Positions 54,776-63,873 of a DNA stretch of 64,000 bases are shown here, one piece after another. Below the pieces are notes generated by a model. It searched no databases. It saw nothing but the letters and a program-made list of their open reading frames with translations, and had not been told where the DNA came from. The position numbers and the translations under genes are program-made. Every line of letters begins with the position of its first letter. The first letter of the stretch is position 1. This stretch comes from Verrucomicrobiota bacterium (GTDB lineage: Bacteria > Verrucomicrobiota > Verrucomicrobiia > Opitutales > Opitutaceae): the NCBI GenBank assembly GCA_023457715.1, contig JAEWKR010000082.1, positions 21,369 through 85,368 on the forward strand, written 5' to 3'.

Positions 54776-56002
54776 ATGAGTTCCTCCATCACCCGCCGCG
54801 ATGCCCTGTTTTCGCTGGCCGGACTCGCCACCGTCGCGTCGCTGCCGGGCGAGGCGTCCGCCGAGGTGCCGCTGGCCGGCGCCCCCGACCGGACCGACGC
54901 CCTGTTCCTCCAGCCGCGCGCGATCCAGACCCGCTGGGCGACGCCCGAAAACCCGACCGCCGCTCCGGGGAACGGCGGACGCGAAAAAGGCGGACGCAAG
55001 GGACGTCCATGCCTCACCGTCAAGGCGGGCGAAACCGTGGTGCTGGCTCAGGCCGACGCGGTGAGCGGGGTGCTGCGTCGGATGTGGATGACCCTCGACC
55101 AGCGGAGTGCCCGGGTGCTGCGAGGCGTACGGCTCGAGTGCTACTGGGATGGCGCGACGCGCCCCGCGATCAGCGCGCCGCTCGGCGACTTCTTCGGCAC
55201 CGGTCTGGGGCGCAACGCCGCCTTCCAGTCGGCCTACTTCAGCAATCCCGAAGGCAGGAGTTTCAACTGCTGCCTCCCGATGCCTTTCCGCCGCGGCATG
55301 CGGGTGCTGCTGGTCAACGAGAGCGGGCTCGAGATCGAGTCCCTGTACTACGAGATCAGTTTCACCGTGGGCGACCCCCTGCCGGCCAACGCCAGCTACC
55401 TGCACGCGCACTGGCGGCGCGAGAATCCCACGCGGCTCCAGCAGGACTTCGAGATCCTGCCGCGCGTCGCCGGCCGCGGTCGCTATCTCGGCTGCAACGT
55501 GGGGGTCATCGCCGACCGGCAGCGGTACGGCGTGGCGTGGTGGGGCGAGGGCGAAGTGAAGATCTACCTCGATGGCGACCGCGAGCTCCCCACGCTCTGC
55601 GGCACCGGCACCGAGGATTACATCGGCACGGCCTGGGGTCAGGGACGCTATGACCACCTTTACCAGGGCTGCCACGTGGCCGATCGCGAGGCGATGCGCT
55701 ATTGCTTCTATCGCTATCACGGGCCGGATCCCGTCTGGTTCCATCAGGACGTACGCGTGACCATTCATCAGATCGGCTGCTGGTCACCGGATTCGATCTG
55801 GCACCTGGCCCGCAGCGCGGAACCCATCCACCACGCGGCGCCGGGCATGCCGGCCGTCGACTGGAAACAGAATCAGGAGTCCTACGGCCTGTTCGAACGG
55901 GCCGACGACTGGTCGAGCTGCGCGTACTTCTACCTCGATTCCCCCGAAAACAACCTTCCGGCGCTCGCGCCGGTGGCCGAGCGCACCGCGGGCCTGGAAT
56001 AA
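54776..56002 (+). CDS. GH172 (DUF2961) glycoside hydrolase, exported form
   Basis: A 408-residue protein with a Tat-like signal (SITRRDALFSLAGLATVASL) not found in its neighbour. The GH172 blocks are kept: YYEISFTVGD, HAHWRRENPT, WWGEGEVKIYLDGD and CGTGTEDYIG. The pair suggests one hydrolase in the periplasm and one in the cytoplasm, or a heteromeric enzyme as GH172 proteins often form trimers. Its C-terminus is longer. The start at 54776 is 13 bases after the stop of the first copy; the reading frame extends further upstream but overlaps it. Confidence 0.87.
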   Translation: MSSSITRRDALFSLAGLATVASLPGEASAEVPLAGAPDRTDALFLQPRAIQTRWATPENPTAAPGNGGREKGGRKGRPCLTVKAGETVVLAQADAVSGVLRRMWMTLDQRSARVLRGVRLECYWDGATRPAISAPLGDFFGTGLGRNAAFQSAYFSNPEGRSFNCCLPMPFRRGMRVLLVNESGLEIESLYYEISFTVGDPLPANASYLHAHWRRENPTRLQQDFEILPRVAGRGRYLGCNVGVIADRQRYGVAWWGEGEVKIYLDGDRELPTLCGTGTEDYIGTAWGQGRYDHLYQGCHVADREAMRYCFYRYHGPDPVWFHQDVRVTIHQIGCWSPDSIWHLARSAEPIHHAAPGMPAVDWKQNQESYGLFERADDWSSCAYFYLDSPENNLPALAPVAERTAGLE

Positions 56003-56159
56003 GCGGGCGCGTCCCCCGGCCCCGGCCCGGCTGGACGGTAATCCTAGATCCCGGTTGCGGACGCCGCGCAAAGCGATCCCTTCCGCCATGACGCCCCTCG
56101 CGTCCCGCCCCCCCGCGGTTTCCCCAACCACGCTCCGCGCCCGGAGCCTTCAGACACCC

Positions 56160-57095
56160 ATGACTACGACTGCAACGTTGATTAACCTGGCTCGGACAGC
56201 CGCCCTGGCGTCGGTCCTCGCGTTCGCGAGCTCCCTGTCCGCGCAGGACGGGACCATCTATCCGCTCGAGGCCCCGCCCGAGCCCAACGCGATTCCGCTG
56301 AACACCGGCGGCGTGGAAAACCAACCCGCGAAGGAGACCTGGTTCCGCCAATGGGGCGACCCGATGGCGCGCAACATCACCGCCGCCACGCTCACGCCCT
56401 TCCTGCCCGCCGCGGGCAAGGCCAACGGCGCCGCGGTCATCGTGGCACCGGGCGGCGGGTTCCGCTGGCTGTCGATGGGCAACGAAGGCTGGGAAGTGGC
56501 CCAGGCGCTCGCCGATCGCGGCATCGCCGCGTTTGTCCTCAAGTACCGTCTGCACCCGACGCCCGAGTCGCTCGACGCCTTCAAGGAGTCGATGAACCGC
56601 ACGTTCGCGGCTGCCGGCGCGGGTGGCGGCGATCGCCCCCGTCCGCCGCGGCCCAATCTGGACAACCAGCTCCAGGACGCCGAGGCCGCCTACGCCCTGA
56701 TCCTCAAGAATGCCAAGGAGTGGGGCGTGGACACCGATCGCATCGGCATGATCGGTTTCTCCGCCGGCGCCGGGCTGACGATGCACAGCACGCTCCATTC
56801 GAAGACCATGAAGCTCGCCTTCATCGGCCCGATCTACGGCGGGATGCAGGCGGTCGAGGTGCCGAAGGATGCGCCGCCCATGTTCGCCGCGATCGCGACC
56901 GACGATTTCCTCTTCCGTGGTGAGTTCGGCGTGATCAAGGCCTGGTTTGAGGCCGGCCGGCCGGTCGAGTTTCACCTCTACCAGAACGGCGGTCACGGCT
57001 TCGGCCTGGGCAACCCCGACCGCACCAGCAACAAGTGGTTCGACGCCTTCATGCACTGGGTGGAAGTGAACGGCTGGCTCAAGCCGAAGGCGTAA
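56160..57095 (+). CDS. Exported alpha/beta hydrolase, acetyl-esterase-like
   Basis: A 311-residue protein with signal peptide (ALASVLAFASSLSAQ). Oxyanion segment VIVAPGGGFRWLSMGNEG and nucleophile elbow IGFSAGAGLTMH place it with the BD-FAE-like and xylan acetylesterase-like hydrolases; the D in ATDDFLF and H in NGGHGFGLG complete the triad. The expected role is deacetylation of glycans. Upstream frames from 56055 are judged non-coding because they precede the signal peptide. It is the last coding gene before a 1-kb repeat-filled gap. Confidence 0.85.
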   Translation: MTTTATLINLARTAALASVLAFASSLSAQDGTIYPLEAPPEPNAIPLNTGGVENQPAKETWFRQWGDPMARNITAATLTPFLPAAGKANGAAVIVAPGGGFRWLSMGNEGWEVAQALADRGIAAFVLKYRLHPTPESLDAFKESMNRTFAAAGAGGGDRPRPPRPNLDNQLQDAEAAYALILKNAKEWGVDTDRIGMIGFSAGAGLTMHSTLHSKTMKLAFIGPIYGGMQAVEVPKDAPPMFAAIATDDFLFRGEFGVIKAWFEAGRPVEFHLYQNGGHGFGLGNPDRTSNKWFDAFMHWVEVNGWLKPKA

Positions 57096-57151
57096 AAGAA
57101 TCCACCCGGCTGAAGCTCGGGCCTGGATTCCGAAGTAGCCACAGAGAGCAC

Positions 57152-57320
57152 AGAGCGGCTGCGCCGCAACCAAATCAATTCTTTCAACAGAAGGTAACGA
57201 AGGAAACGAAGGATTGCGGGATCACTCGGCGCTGTACTTCGGTTTTTGTGAAATCTGATTGGAGGAACTGCTCCAAGTCACTCAGCGGCCTTCGTTTCCT
57301 TCGTTACCTTCTGTTCAATG
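57152..57320. mobile_element. MITE-like element, copy 2
   Basis: The core at 57183-57320 has terminal inverted repeats 57183-57212 and 57289-57320. Compared with copy 1 at 42829 it is inverted and differs at a handful of bases, mostly in the middle. The shared left flank (AGAGCGGCTGCGCCGCAACC) starts at 57152. No coding frame is present. Confidence 0.85.
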
Positions 57321-57387
57321 ATTGGGACGACGCTCACCGAAACGGAGAATCGTGCTCAAAAAACACGAAATGCAGGGATAGCACTAC

Positions 57388-57502
57388 AGAGCGGCTACGC
57401 CGCAACCAAATCAAACCCATTGAACCACAGATGAACACAGATGGACACGGATCCAGGGCGGTCTTTTTCCAAATCTGAGTCCATCTGTGTTCATCTGTGG
57501 TT
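57388..57502. mobile_element. Second MITE-like family
   Basis: A flank like that of copy 2 (AGAGCGGCTACGCCGCAACC at 57388) leads into an 80-bp element with perfect 24-bp inverted termini at 57423-57446 and 57479-57502 (inner part CACAGATGAACACAG). No gene is present. Confidence 0.75.
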
Positions 57503-57633
57503 GAGAGGATTGGGAGGAGCCCCAAAACCAAATCGTGCTGAAAAAACACGAATCTCTGAGGTAGTAGCACGGAGCTCCGACACATCCACCTTCGCCGAGC
57601 CTACGCGGACAAGGAGGACACGGAGGCTCGGTC
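57503..57633. other. Repeat-derived DNA without gene
   Basis: CGTGCTGAAAAAACACGAA near 57532 repeats CGTGCTCAAAAAACACGAA at 57351, and a purine-rich stretch follows (CGCGGACAAGGAGGACACGG). No gene, hairpin or promoter is supported in this stretch. Confidence 0.5.
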
Positions 57634-57965
<332 letters not shown>

Positions 57966-58105
57966 CTGGATAAACGACGAGGGTGTGGCGGCCGCAAACT
58001 TCTCGTGCGAAGGTGTCCGTTCGCGCGGGGTTCGTTCGTGGATAAGGAAAGGGACGGGCCCATCCCGGGTCGCCGCCCACCGAGCAATCAACCACCGCCC
58101 TCACC

Positions 58106-58585
58106 ATGCCCACACCCAAAAACACCCTCTGTCTTTGGTACGACAAAGACGCCCTCGACGCGGCCCGGTTCTACGCCGCGACGTTCCCCGACAGCGCGGT
58201 CCAGGCCGTCCATCACGCCCCCGGCGATTATCCCTCGGGGAAAAAAGGCGACGTCCTGACGGTCCAGTTCACGGTCTTCGGCCTTCCCTGTCTCGGGCTC
58301 AATGGCGGCCCCGAGTTCAAGCACAGCGAGGCCTTCTCGTTCCAGATCGCGACCGACACGCAGGAGGAAACCGACCGCTACTGGAACGCGATCGTCGGCA
58401 ATGGCGGCCAGGAAAGCGCCTGCGGCTGGTGCAAGGATCGCTGGGGACTCTCGTGGCAGATCACGCCGCGCGCCCTCACCGACGCCATCTCCGCCGGCGG
58501 CGAAAAGGCCCAGCGCGCCTTCGCCGCCATGATGGAGATGGGCAAGATCGACATCGCCAGGATCGAGGCCGCGGTCCGCGGCTGA
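58106..58585 (+). CDS. VOC-superfamily PhnB-like protein
   Basis: A 159-residue cytoplasmic protein of the 3-demethylubiquinone-9 3-methyltransferase/PhnB-like VOC group (LCLWYDKDALDAARFYAATF, FGLPCLGLNGGPEF, FSFQIATDTQEETDRYW, GQESACGWCKDRWGLSWQITP). Members have the fold of glyoxalase and dioxygenase enzymes, but the usual active-site metal ligands are often incomplete. Function is not known. It converges with the second TonB receptor gene. The 1-kb gap before it is entirely repeat DNA, and the start at 58106 has no clear ribosome-binding site. Confidence 0.85.
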   Translation: MPTPKNTLCLWYDKDALDAARFYAATFPDSAVQAVHHAPGDYPSGKKGDVLTVQFTVFGLPCLGLNGGPEFKHSEAFSFQIATDTQEETDRYWNAIVGNGGQESACGWCKDRWGLSWQITPRALTDAISAGGEKAQRAFAAMMEMGKIDIARIEAAVRG

Positions 58586-58597
58586 GCCACAAGCCCC

Positions 58598-58692
58598 GGG
58601 CGTTGCAGGTGACAGGTTGGACGGTTGCAGGTTTCGGCCCGGGCCCGCCCGGACGTCTCGTCCCCTGCAACCTGCAACCTGCCAGCCTGCCA
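58598..58692. repeat. Inverted heptamer array, TGCAACC
   Basis: TTGCAGGT-type units (58612-58637) face TGCAACC-type units (58673-58690), forming a hairpin in the gap between convergent genes ending at 58585 and 58717. No U-tract. Confidence 0.6.
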
Positions 58693-58716
58693 CTCCCGGG
58701 ATCGACCCGTCGCTGG

Positions 58717-61700
58717 CTAGAACTTCAGCGTGGCGCTCAGCTTGTAGCTGCGCGGACGGAAGTAGTAGTACTGCGCCTCCAGCGCCTTCGCATTCGGATT
58801 CCAGGCCGACGCGAGCACCTGCTTGTCATCGTTGTTGAGCAGGTTGTCGACGTTGAGCTGGAACCGGATCACATACTTCTCCGACAGCTTCAGGTCGTAC
58901 GCGGCCATCGCGTTGTACAGGTAATAAGCGCCGCCCTGGAACATCCGGGAGCGTTCCGTCGGGAGGGTGGCCGGCTGGACGCCGAGAATGGAGTCGCCGC
59001 GGTAATTCACACCCGCACCGAGCGTGAGGCCTTTCAACCAACCCGTCTTGAAGTCGTACGCGGTGTAGGCGTTGGCATTCCAGGGCCGGTTGTTCACCTC
59101 GATCTGGCCTTCTTCCGACTGCGCATAACCGAGGATCTCATCGAGTCCGACCACGAGGGCCCCGACCGTATTGGTGCCGCCCGGGTTGGAAAGATTTCCC
59201 GGGGAGCGGCTGGTGTCGTAAGTCAGTCCGGAGCTCGTCTGCCACGTCGCGCGATGCTTCTCGAGGTAGGCCGAGAGCGCACCGCCCACGTTGGAGATCG
59301 TATTCTCGGTCTTGCTGATGTTGAAGCTGACGCGCCAGTTGGGGGTGGGATTCGCCGTGATTTCGAGTTCGTAGCCTTCGGACCTCTGGGAACGCGAGTC
59401 CACGCCGCCGAAGTGATGCCCGTTGGGGTCATCCTCGTCCGTGATCGCCGTGTTGGGGCCGCCGTTGCGCAGCGTCGTCCAGATGGCGTTGATGTAGTTG
59501 TACACGTTGCCATCGAAGGCCCCGTCGCGCGCGCCGTCCTGCGACACCTCGAAGCGCGTGAGCGTGGCGTTCATCCGGCCTTTCAGGAAGCTGAGCTTCA
59601 CGCCGAAATCCTTGCCCTCGCCCGTGAGCGGCCCAAGCAACCGGCCGGAACGCAGCGCCTCGTCTTCGAAGAGTTCGACCTGGCCCTGCGCGCGGAAGTT
59701 CGTGGAGACGTTCGCGAACAGCCGGAGCCAGTCGACCTTCGGCACCCGGATGACGGTACCGGCCGTGTACGTCGTGTCGGCGACATCGATCGCCGGCGTG
59801 GTGGCGCGGGTCACGCCGGTGATTTCGCCCGTGCTGGCGTCCTCGTTGAGCGTATCGTCACCGTCCCACTGGCGGATCTTGTCGCGACGCACACCGCCGG
59901 TGAGAACCACGTGATCCTCCAGGAGGCGGCTCTGCAGCGCGAGGGTGCCGCTGTCGTTGATGCTCCGGCCCCAGTTCCACTCGTCGCGGGCGAAGCCACC
60001 CTGGTAGGGGCCGCCGCTCGCACTCGAGGTGGGGATGCCGGAGACGTTTTGCGCGGCCGGCAGTGCGCCCGGCAGGAAGGGATCGGGGATCCCGTGGTCC
60101 GCCATGTTGCTCGAGAACGGATCGATGTGGTAAACGAGCGGAAGCGTGCCGACGAAATGATACGGATCCACGCGGTTCGGATGGACGTTGCCGTAGCGGA
60201 AGTTCTGGCTTTCGAACTCGCCTTCCGAGCGGCTGACAAACGCGAGCAGCATGTGGTCGCCGAACTTGCCCAGGTCGAGGTGGTAGTTGGCGCTGAGCCG
60301 GATGTCCTCACTCTCGGAGGTCCAGTCGTTGTACGACGGATCCGCGTAGGCCATGAGCTTGCCGACGTTGGGATTGGCGATCGGGCTGTTCAGGTTGAGG
60401 GCGTTGCGGCCCTGCGTGGTCGCCACATACGGAATCCCGAGTTTCGCCGCCAGGGCCGCTCCACTCGCGCTCCCAATGGTGCCGTCGTACAATCCCGCCG
60501 AGGTGAAGGTCGGCAGCGTCGTGACGACGTCGTAGAAAATGTAGTTCTGACCGTAGCCTTGGACGCGCTGGCGGTGTCCCCGGGTCTTGGCCCGGTTGGC
60601 GGCGAGTTCGACATCGAGGTTGCGCCCGAAGCGCTGGCCCACCGACAGGCCGACGGTCGAATACTTGGTGTCCGTGTACTGGCCCGGGCCCGCGATGTTG
60701 CCGTGGCGCGGAAAGACGCTCTCGTTGTCGAATTGCGGCGGCGTGTTGAAGCCAGGTTGGTTCTCGCTGCCGGAGGTGCGGTACCAGCGGGTGCCTTCGC
60801 CGCCCGTGCCGGTGTAGACGACCCGGCCGGCCAGCGGTCCGTCCATCAACGCGACCCAGCCAAGCGGGAACTTGTTGCCGATCATGTGGCCCGCCGTGCG
60901 GTTCATCGGGAAACCGGTGGCCGGATCAGGAGGCGAGCCGTTGGTCTGCGAGAAGTAATCGTCGCCGGGCGTGGGGCCGGGATTCTGCGGGGTGCCATAC
61001 GCGACCTGGCGGCTGCCGAAGATGCGCCAGCTGATGGTTCCGTCGTAGGGGAGGAACGGACGGACCCGGTTCTGGTGCAGTTTGCCCGTTTCGCCGTTGA
61101 CGCGGATCGTGGTCGTCTTGGTTGGACGCCACACGACGTCCAACGCGCCGCGGTCCTGGTCGTCCTCCTCGAAATCGTAGTACCCGTCGGCCCGCTGCGC
61201 CATCAGGTTCACCCGCACGCCGAAATTGGCGTCCGGCGCGGCAAAATTGTAGTCCACCGCCGCGCGTTTGAGGTCCCAGCTGCCGCCGAGCAGGGTCAGC
61301 GAGCCGAACTTGCGATCGGTGCGGGCCTGCTTGGTCGTGACATTGACGATACCGCCGGGACCGCCGATGCCGAACAGGATGGAGTTAGGACCGCGGGCCA
61401 CGTCGATTCGATCCATGTTGAAGGAATCGGACGGCAGATCCGTCGTGAAGTAGTTGCGCGTCACCGTCGTGTCGCGATAGCCGCGGATCTGGAAGTTGAA
61501 CGCGTTCTCGATCAGTCCGGTCCCGGTGACATCGCCGGAATGATTGCCGGCGCCGACCGCGTACTCCATGGCGCCCCGCAGATCGAGCGCGCCGATGTCG
61601 GAGATGAACTCGCTGGTCATGACCGAGATGGCCGCCGGCGTGTCGAGCAGGGACGTGTTGATGCGGCTGCCGGCCAGCGTGTTTGTGGCGACGTACCCAC

Positions 61701-61860
61701 GGTCCTGCGAACTTTCAACGATGAAGGGAGAGAGTTCGATCGTCTCATCGTCCGCGGGGGGCGGGGTGGAACTCGTCTGCGCAGCGGCAAACGAGGCAAG
61801 GAGGGGGAACACGGCGAGACAAAGCGCCGGAGAAAACAGCTTCCGGTTAATAGGTTCCAT
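58717..61860 (-). CDS. TonB-dependent receptor
   Basis: A 1047-residue outer-membrane receptor with signal peptide. The pre-plug motif ELSPFIVESSQDRG is followed by a plug (DTPAAISVMTSEFISD, FQIRGYRDTTVTRNYF, IDVARGPNSILFGIGGPGG) and a large beta-barrel that ends in FRPRSYKLSATLKF. The barrel is longer than in the 32579 receptor and the extracellular loops are rich in Gly and Asp. No SusD partner lies next to it. It diverges from the hydrolase gene at 62041 with an operator-like site between, so its expression is probably tied to that of the island. Confidence 0.92.
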   Translation of the reverse strand: MEPINRKLFSPALCLAVFPLLASFAAAQTSSTPPPADDETIELSPFIVESSQDRGYVATNTLAGSRINTSLLDTPAAISVMTSEFISDIGALDLRGAMEYAVGAGNHSGDVTGTGLIENAFNFQIRGYRDTTVTRNYFTTDLPSDSFNMDRIDVARGPNSILFGIGGPGGIVNVTTKQARTDRKFGSLTLLGGSWDLKRAAVDYNFAAPDANFGVRVNLMAQRADGYYDFEEDDQDRGALDVVWRPTKTTTIRVNGETGKLHQNRVRPFLPYDGTISWRIFGSRQVAYGTPQNPGPTPGDDYFSQTNGSPPDPATGFPMNRTAGHMIGNKFPLGWVALMDGPLAGRVVYTGTGGEGTRWYRTSGSENQPGFNTPPQFDNESVFPRHGNIAGPGQYTDTKYSTVGLSVGQRFGRNLDVELAANRAKTRGHRQRVQGYGQNYIFYDVVTTLPTFTSAGLYDGTIGSASGAALAAKLGIPYVATTQGRNALNLNSPIANPNVGKLMAYADPSYNDWTSESEDIRLSANYHLDLGKFGDHMLLAFVSRSEGEFESQNFRYGNVHPNRVDPYHFVGTLPLVYHIDPFSSNMADHGIPDPFLPGALPAAQNVSGIPTSSASGGPYQGGFARDEWNWGRSINDSGTLALQSRLLEDHVVLTGGVRRDKIRQWDGDDTLNEDASTGEITGVTRATTPAIDVADTTYTAGTVIRVPKVDWLRLFANVSTNFRAQGQVELFEDEALRSGRLLGPLTGEGKDFGVKLSFLKGRMNATLTRFEVSQDGARDGAFDGNVYNYINAIWTTLRNGGPNTAITDEDDPNGHHFGGVDSRSQRSEGYELEITANPTPNWRVSFNISKTENTISNVGGALSAYLEKHRATWQTSSGLTYDTSRSPGNLSNPGGTNTVGALVVGLDEILGYAQSEEGQIEVNNRPWNANAYTAYDFKTGWLKGLTLGAGVNYRGDSILGVQPATLPTERSRMFQGGAYYLYNAMAAYDLKLSEKYVIRFQLNVDNLLNNDDKQVLASAWNPNAKALEAQYYYFRPRSYKLSATLKF

Positions 61861-61956
61861 CTGGGTCTAGTGTTGGGGTCACGAGGCCACCGGACACCCC
61901 GGTGCCGTCTCGATGGAAACTGATTAACGACTCTTTTTCATCAACGGGTGGTGTGC

Positions 61957-61968
61957 TCATCCCGGTGA
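61957..61968. promoter_or_regulatory. Putative operator, TCATCCCGGTGA
   Basis: Matches TCATCCGGATGA at 10 of 12 positions. It is in the divergent gap between the TonB receptor (96 bases) and the double hydrolase (72 bases). Confidence 0.4.
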
Positions 61969-62040
61969 TCGCTGCAGCACCTTTACCGTCCAGCACGGCT
62001 GCGCTCGGTGACGTTGGATTCAAACCGGTAGCCTGCCGCG

Positions 62041-63663
62041 ATGACCCCCTCCCTCCCCCGGGCTTTCCGCTCTGTGCTGCTCTGTCTCTCTCTTGCGACG
62101 GGCCTGCTTGCCGCCGACCCGGCAAAGCCGGCCCGCGAGACCTTCGTCATCGTCCACGGCGCCTGGGCCGGCGGATGGGAACACAAGCAGCTGGCCGAGG
62201 CGCTCGAGGCGGACGGCCACAAGGTCATCCGGGTCACCCTCACCGGCCATGGCGAGCGTTCACACCTGGCCTCGCCGGAGGTCGACCTGAACGTCCACAT
62301 CCAGGACGCGGTCAACGTGATCGAGTGGGAGAACCTGCGCGACTTCGTGCTGGTCGGGCACAGCTACGGCGGCGTCGTCATCACCGGCGTCATCGATCGC
62401 GTGCATGCGCGCATCAAACACGCGGTTTATCTGGATGCCGGCCTGCCCGAGCACGGTGAGAACGCCACCCAGGCCATCGCGGGCGACAAGCCGCCGCGCT
62501 GGAAGGCCGTGGATGGCTTCATCCCGCTCAGCGACCAGACGCCCAAGGCCGTGCCGCACATCGTTGCCCAGTCGGAGAAAACGTTCACGACGCCCATCAC
62601 CCTCGTGAACCAGGAACAGGCGCGCCGCGTCCCGACCACCTACATCCTCACCGTCGATCCAGGCAAAAAGCCGGAGGAGGACATGTTCCACCGCGCGTAC
62701 CTCCGCGCCCAGGCCCGGGGCTGGCGGACCGTCATCCAGGAGGGCGATCATGTCGTGCACCTGACCCGGACCGCCGAAACGGCGAAGCTGATTGAGGAGG
62801 CGGCCGCCTCCTCCGGGACTGCCTCCGCGCCCGCCGTGGTCATCATCGAAAACGGCGGCACCGGGCCTTTTCCCGCCATCGCGACCGAGGACGCGACGCT
62901 GCCGGGCATGACCCTCTTCCTGCCTCGGGACCTCACGCCTTTCGGCCGCGATCTCAAGCTGCCCGTCATGCTCTGGGGCAACGGCGCCTGCGCCAACACC
63001 GCCCAGGAGCACAAAAACTTCCTCAACGAAATCGCCTCCCAGGGTTACCTGGTTCTCGCCATCGGCCGCCTCGACCAGATCGAGCGCCGACCCGAGGGCC
63101 CGCGCCAGCCGACCGATGCGAAGCAGCTCCTTGCGGCTCTGGATTGGATCACGGCGCAAAACGCCGCCGCGGGCAGTCGGTTCCAGGACAAGATTGACCT
63201 CACCAAGGTCGCGGCTGCCGGCATGTCCTGCGGCGGCCTGCAGGCGATCGAGATCTCGGGCGATCCGCGGATCACCACAACGATCGTCTGCAACAGCGGC
63301 GTGCTCCCGTCGCCTTCCACCCGCCCGGGCATGCCGGCAATCGGCAAGGACGCGCTGCTCAAGTATCACGCACCCGTCCTCTACATCATCGGTGGACCCT
63401 CCGACATCGCCTACCACAACGCGATGGACGACTTCGCCCGCGTGAATCACGTCCCCTTCGTCATGACCAATCTCGACGTCGGCCACGGCGGCACCTACGG
63501 CCAGCCCCACGGCGGGGAATTCACCCGCGTCGCCCTCGCCTGGCTCGACTGGCAGCTCAAAGGTCGGACCGACGCCTCCCGCCTGTTCCTGGGCACCTCG
63601 CCCGAACTCACGCGCGACAGCAAATGGACGGTCGAGACGAAAGGCTTTGCCGAAACGCGGTAG
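62041..63663 (+). CDS. Exported protein with two fused alpha/beta hydrolase domains
   Basis: A 540-residue protein with signal peptide. Domain one (about residues 30-255) resembles EstC-type small-molecule esterases: VIVHGAWAGGWEH, nucleophile S108 in VGHSYGG and the H in EGDHVVHL. Domain two (about 265-525) has its own elbow S396 in GMSCGG, LWGNGACANT as the oxyanion loop and DVGHGGTYGQP. In other bacteria these are separate genes. The order suggests sequential or alternative de-esterification of one substrate. It diverges from the TonB receptor at 61860. Confidence 0.85.
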   Translation: MTPSLPRAFRSVLLCLSLATGLLAADPAKPARETFVIVHGAWAGGWEHKQLAEALEADGHKVIRVTLTGHGERSHLASPEVDLNVHIQDAVNVIEWENLRDFVLVGHSYGGVVITGVIDRVHARIKHAVYLDAGLPEHGENATQAIAGDKPPRWKAVDGFIPLSDQTPKAVPHIVAQSEKTFTTPITLVNQEQARRVPTTYILTVDPGKKPEEDMFHRAYLRAQARGWRTVIQEGDHVVHLTRTAETAKLIEEAAASSGTASAPAVVIIENGGTGPFPAIATEDATLPGMTLFLPRDLTPFGRDLKLPVMLWGNGACANTAQEHKNFLNEIASQGYLVLAIGRLDQIERRPEGPRQPTDAKQLLAALDWITAQNAAAGSRFQDKIDLTKVAAAGMSCGGLQAIEISGDPRITTTIVCNSGVLPSPSTRPGMPAIGKDALLKYHAPVLYIIGGPSDIAYHNAMDDFARVNHVPFVMTNLDVGHGGTYGQPHGGEFTRVALAWLDWQLKGRTDASRLFLGTSPELTRDSKWTVETKGFAETR

Positions 63664-63672
63664 CGGGCGGGC

Positions 63673-63851
63673 GGGGAGAGTTTTGGGTTTTGGGTTTTGA
63701 GTTTTGGTTTTTGGGTTTTGGGTTAACGAGCCCACGAACCGTGGCGGCTACGTGCGCGCGCTCCAGCGTTCGCAGCAGGGCCCCCGTCAACGCCACCGTG
63801 CACGACAAGCCAACCGCCAACCGCCAACAGCCAACAGCCTAAAGCCTAAAC
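63673..63851. repeat. Heptamer arrays, words GTTTTGG and CCAACCG
   Basis: Two arrays in the final gap: GTTTTGG-like units at 63673-63724, and at 63805-63851 a run drifting from CCAACCG through CCAACAG to CCTAAAG with the 7-base period kept. No gene is supported between 63664 and 64000. Confidence 0.7.
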
Positions 63852-63873
63852 CGGAACGATTCAGTTAACCACT

